NCBI GenBank assembly: GCA_028276215.1
Contig: JAPYWT010000139.1
Span: 1-6,592 of the forward strand
DNA length: 6,592 nt
Direction: 5' to 3'
DNA from: Thermoflexus sp.
GTDB taxonomy: Bacteria > Chloroflexota > Anaerolineae > B4-G1 > DUEL01
Position 1 is the first letter of the stretch, and each line of letters starts with the position of its first letter. A program made the position numbers and the translations under genes. Shown one piece after another: positions 5,326 to 6,592 of the stretch. The notes beneath the pieces were generated by a model. That model did not search any database, was not told the origin of the DNA, and saw only the letters and a list, made by a program, of their open reading frames with translations.

Positions 5326-6592
5326 AGAGATTCTCCACAGCGGGGAGGGTGAAGGCGAAGAGGCTCCCCTGGCCGGGCTGGCTCTCCACGCTTACCTGTC
5401 CGCCCAGTTTTTCCACAATTCGCTTCACAATGGAAAGTCCCAGACCATACCCTTTGCCTGTATGCCGGGCCTGGGTGAAGGGGGTGAACAGGCGGCTCTG
5501 TTCCTCCGGCGTCAGGCCGGGGCCGTTATCCCGCACCCAGAAGCGGACCATTCCCGGGGCGTCCGGCGGGAAGTCGGCGCCCAATTCCACTCGCGGCGGC
5601 TGGCCACCATACTTGATGGCGTTGCTGATGTAGTTGAACCAGACCTCTTCTACCCACGGCGCGTAGCCCCGTGCAACGGGCCAGGTGGAGGGAACCCGGA
5701 CCTCCGCGTAGGATTCGGCGATGGCGTCGCTCAGGCGGGAGAGGGCCTCGCCCACGACGTGGGCCATGTCCAGAGGGCCCGTTTCTACCTCCTGGCGAGG
5801 TGCGGTGGCCAGAAACAGCAGCGCGTCAATGACGCCAGCCATTTTGTGCCCGTGCTGGACAATACTCTGAACGTACTCGCGCTGCTGCTCTGGGGAGAGT
5901 CGGGGAAAGAGGGTATCCAGCAGTTCCGCGTAGCCGATGACGAGGGAGAGAGCATGCTTGAGGTCGTGGGCCACCGTGTGGGCGAAGGCGTCCAGTTCCT
6001 CGTTGCGGGCTTCCAGTTGCCGGGCGTACTCGCGCAACTGCTCTTCTGCCTGTTTGCGCCGGGCAATTTCCCGGTGGGTCAGCATCAGGGCCTGGGATTT
6101 GGCGACGGCCAGGGCGATGTGGGCGGCGGCGTACTCGGCCCGGGCGATTTCTTCGGCCGTGAAACGATGGTGCTGGCGAAACGCGATCAGCGCGGCGCCC
6201 AGTTTCTGCTGGCCGACGATGAGCGGCATGACCAATAGAGAGCGGTTGGGGAACCGGGCGGCGATGCGTGGGCTGACATACGGGGAGTTGAACACGTCCT
6301 CAATCGCCAGCGCGCGCCCCAGGCGCAGGGCGGACTCCGTAGCCGTAATCTCGCCGGGGGGAAACTGGAGGGTGGGGTAAATTTCCCGCATCGGGCCGTA
6401 GGCCGCGCGGGGGATGGGACGGCCCTGTTCCTCGTCCCAGGTGGCGATGTAGCAATCGTCGGCCCGGAAGAGTTCCCCCAGCCGGTCGGCCAGGGCCTGG
6501 AGCATGTTCTGGAAGTCGGTGGTGCCGATGGCGATGCGGGTGATCTCGTTCAGCAGGGCCAGGAAATGGGCCTGGTCCTCCAACTGATGGTG
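5294..6592 (-). CDS. GAF-domain sensor histidine kinase, 5' end outside window
   Basis: Two-component sensor kinase that autophosphorylates on His and hands the phosphate to a response regulator not seen here. Numbering is from a TTG at 6583. A GAF domain covers about 13-162 (ADDCYIATWD 41-50, LLVMPLIVGQQKLGAALI 116-133). A short coiled coil covers 165-197. The HisKA domain has phospho-acceptor His206 in FAHTVAHDLK, followed by HA where many relatives have N-P. The HATPase domain is complete: N box NYISNAIKYG 317-326, G1 DNGPG 352-356, F box LFTPF 365-369, G2 GKGYGLGLS 376-384 and a G-rich end GQGSLFAFTLP 404-414. No membrane segment is visible. The frame stays open to the window edge (three more codons) and the TTG has no convincing ribosome site, so the true start and probably further sensor domains lie outside. 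The last residues, YHQDTKARNI, derive from repeat DNA. The ligand of the GAF domain is unknown. Confidence 0.93.
   Translation of the reverse strand, partial: HHQLEDQAHFLALLNEITRIAIGTTDFQNMLQALADRLGELFRADDCYIATWDEEQGRPIPRAAYGPMREIYPTLQFPPGEITATESALRLGRALAIEDVFNSPYVSPRIAARFPNRSLLVMPLIVGQQKLGAALIAFRQHHRFTAEEIARAEYAAAHIALAVAKSQALMLTHREIARRKQAEEQLREYARQLEARNEELDAFAHTVAHDLKHALSLVIGYAELLDTLFPRLSPEQQREYVQSIVQHGHKMAGVIDALLFLATAPRQEVETGPLDMAHVVGEALSRLSDAIAESYAEVRVPSTWPVARGYAPWVEEVWFNYISNAIKYGGQPPRVELGADFPPDAPGMVRFWVRDNGPGLTPEEQSRLFTPFTQARHTGKGYGLGLSIVKRIVEKLGGQVSVESQPGQGSLFAFTLPAVENLYHQDTKARNI

Noticed and set aside
6581..6583. TTG as the start of the histidine kinase.
   Set aside because: The frame continues to the window edge and no ribosome site can be seen. 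A start directly at the GAF domain is possible but truncation by the window is more likely.

Overview
This GC-rich window carries four protein genes, all on the minus strand, so transcription runs from high to low coordinates. In that order they are: the 3' part of a soluble GAF-domain histidine kinase (6592-5294, entering from outside the window), aspartate carbamoyltransferase pyrB (5215-4268), a molybdopterin-binding catalytic subunit of the xanthine dehydrogenase / CoxL family (3995-1632), and a fused FAD-binding plus [2Fe-2S] electron-transfer subunit (1448 to beyond position 1). The last gene has no stop codon in the window.

The two molybdenum-hydroxylase genes together encode all the cofactor modules of one enzyme: Mo-pterin, FAD and two [2Fe-2S] clusters. 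Electrons would pass from the Mo site through the two clusters to FAD. The substrate cannot be read from sequence. The active-site loop lacks the cysteine of form I CO dehydrogenase, so this is better called a xanthine-dehydrogenase-family hydroxylase than a CO dehydrogenase. pyrB makes carbamoyl-aspartate for pyrimidine synthesis. The kinase is a phosphorelay sensor. I see no firm functional link between these three units beyond shared strand and proximity.

The most unusual content is in the gaps. Every intergenic space is filled by inverted-repeat sequence. One family is built from degenerate octamers (consensus CACNAAGA on the minus strand, about three per arm) flanking AT-rich cores: at 1-27, 1476-1660 and 5241-5325. 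The other is built on CACGGATT-like units at 4120-4235, between pyrB and the Mo subunit. The first family runs into the 3' ends of three genes and encodes their last 7-10 residues in phases giving H-x-D-T, with AT-rich sequence next to the arm supplying the TAA stops of two of them.

Organism: high GC with strong G/C third positions, the GAF-HisKA-HATPase style, the coxMSL-like genes and such intergenic repeats together suggest a Chloroflexota (Anaerolineae-like) or similar environmental bacterium. This is inference with modest confidence; no rRNA or other taxonomic marker is present.
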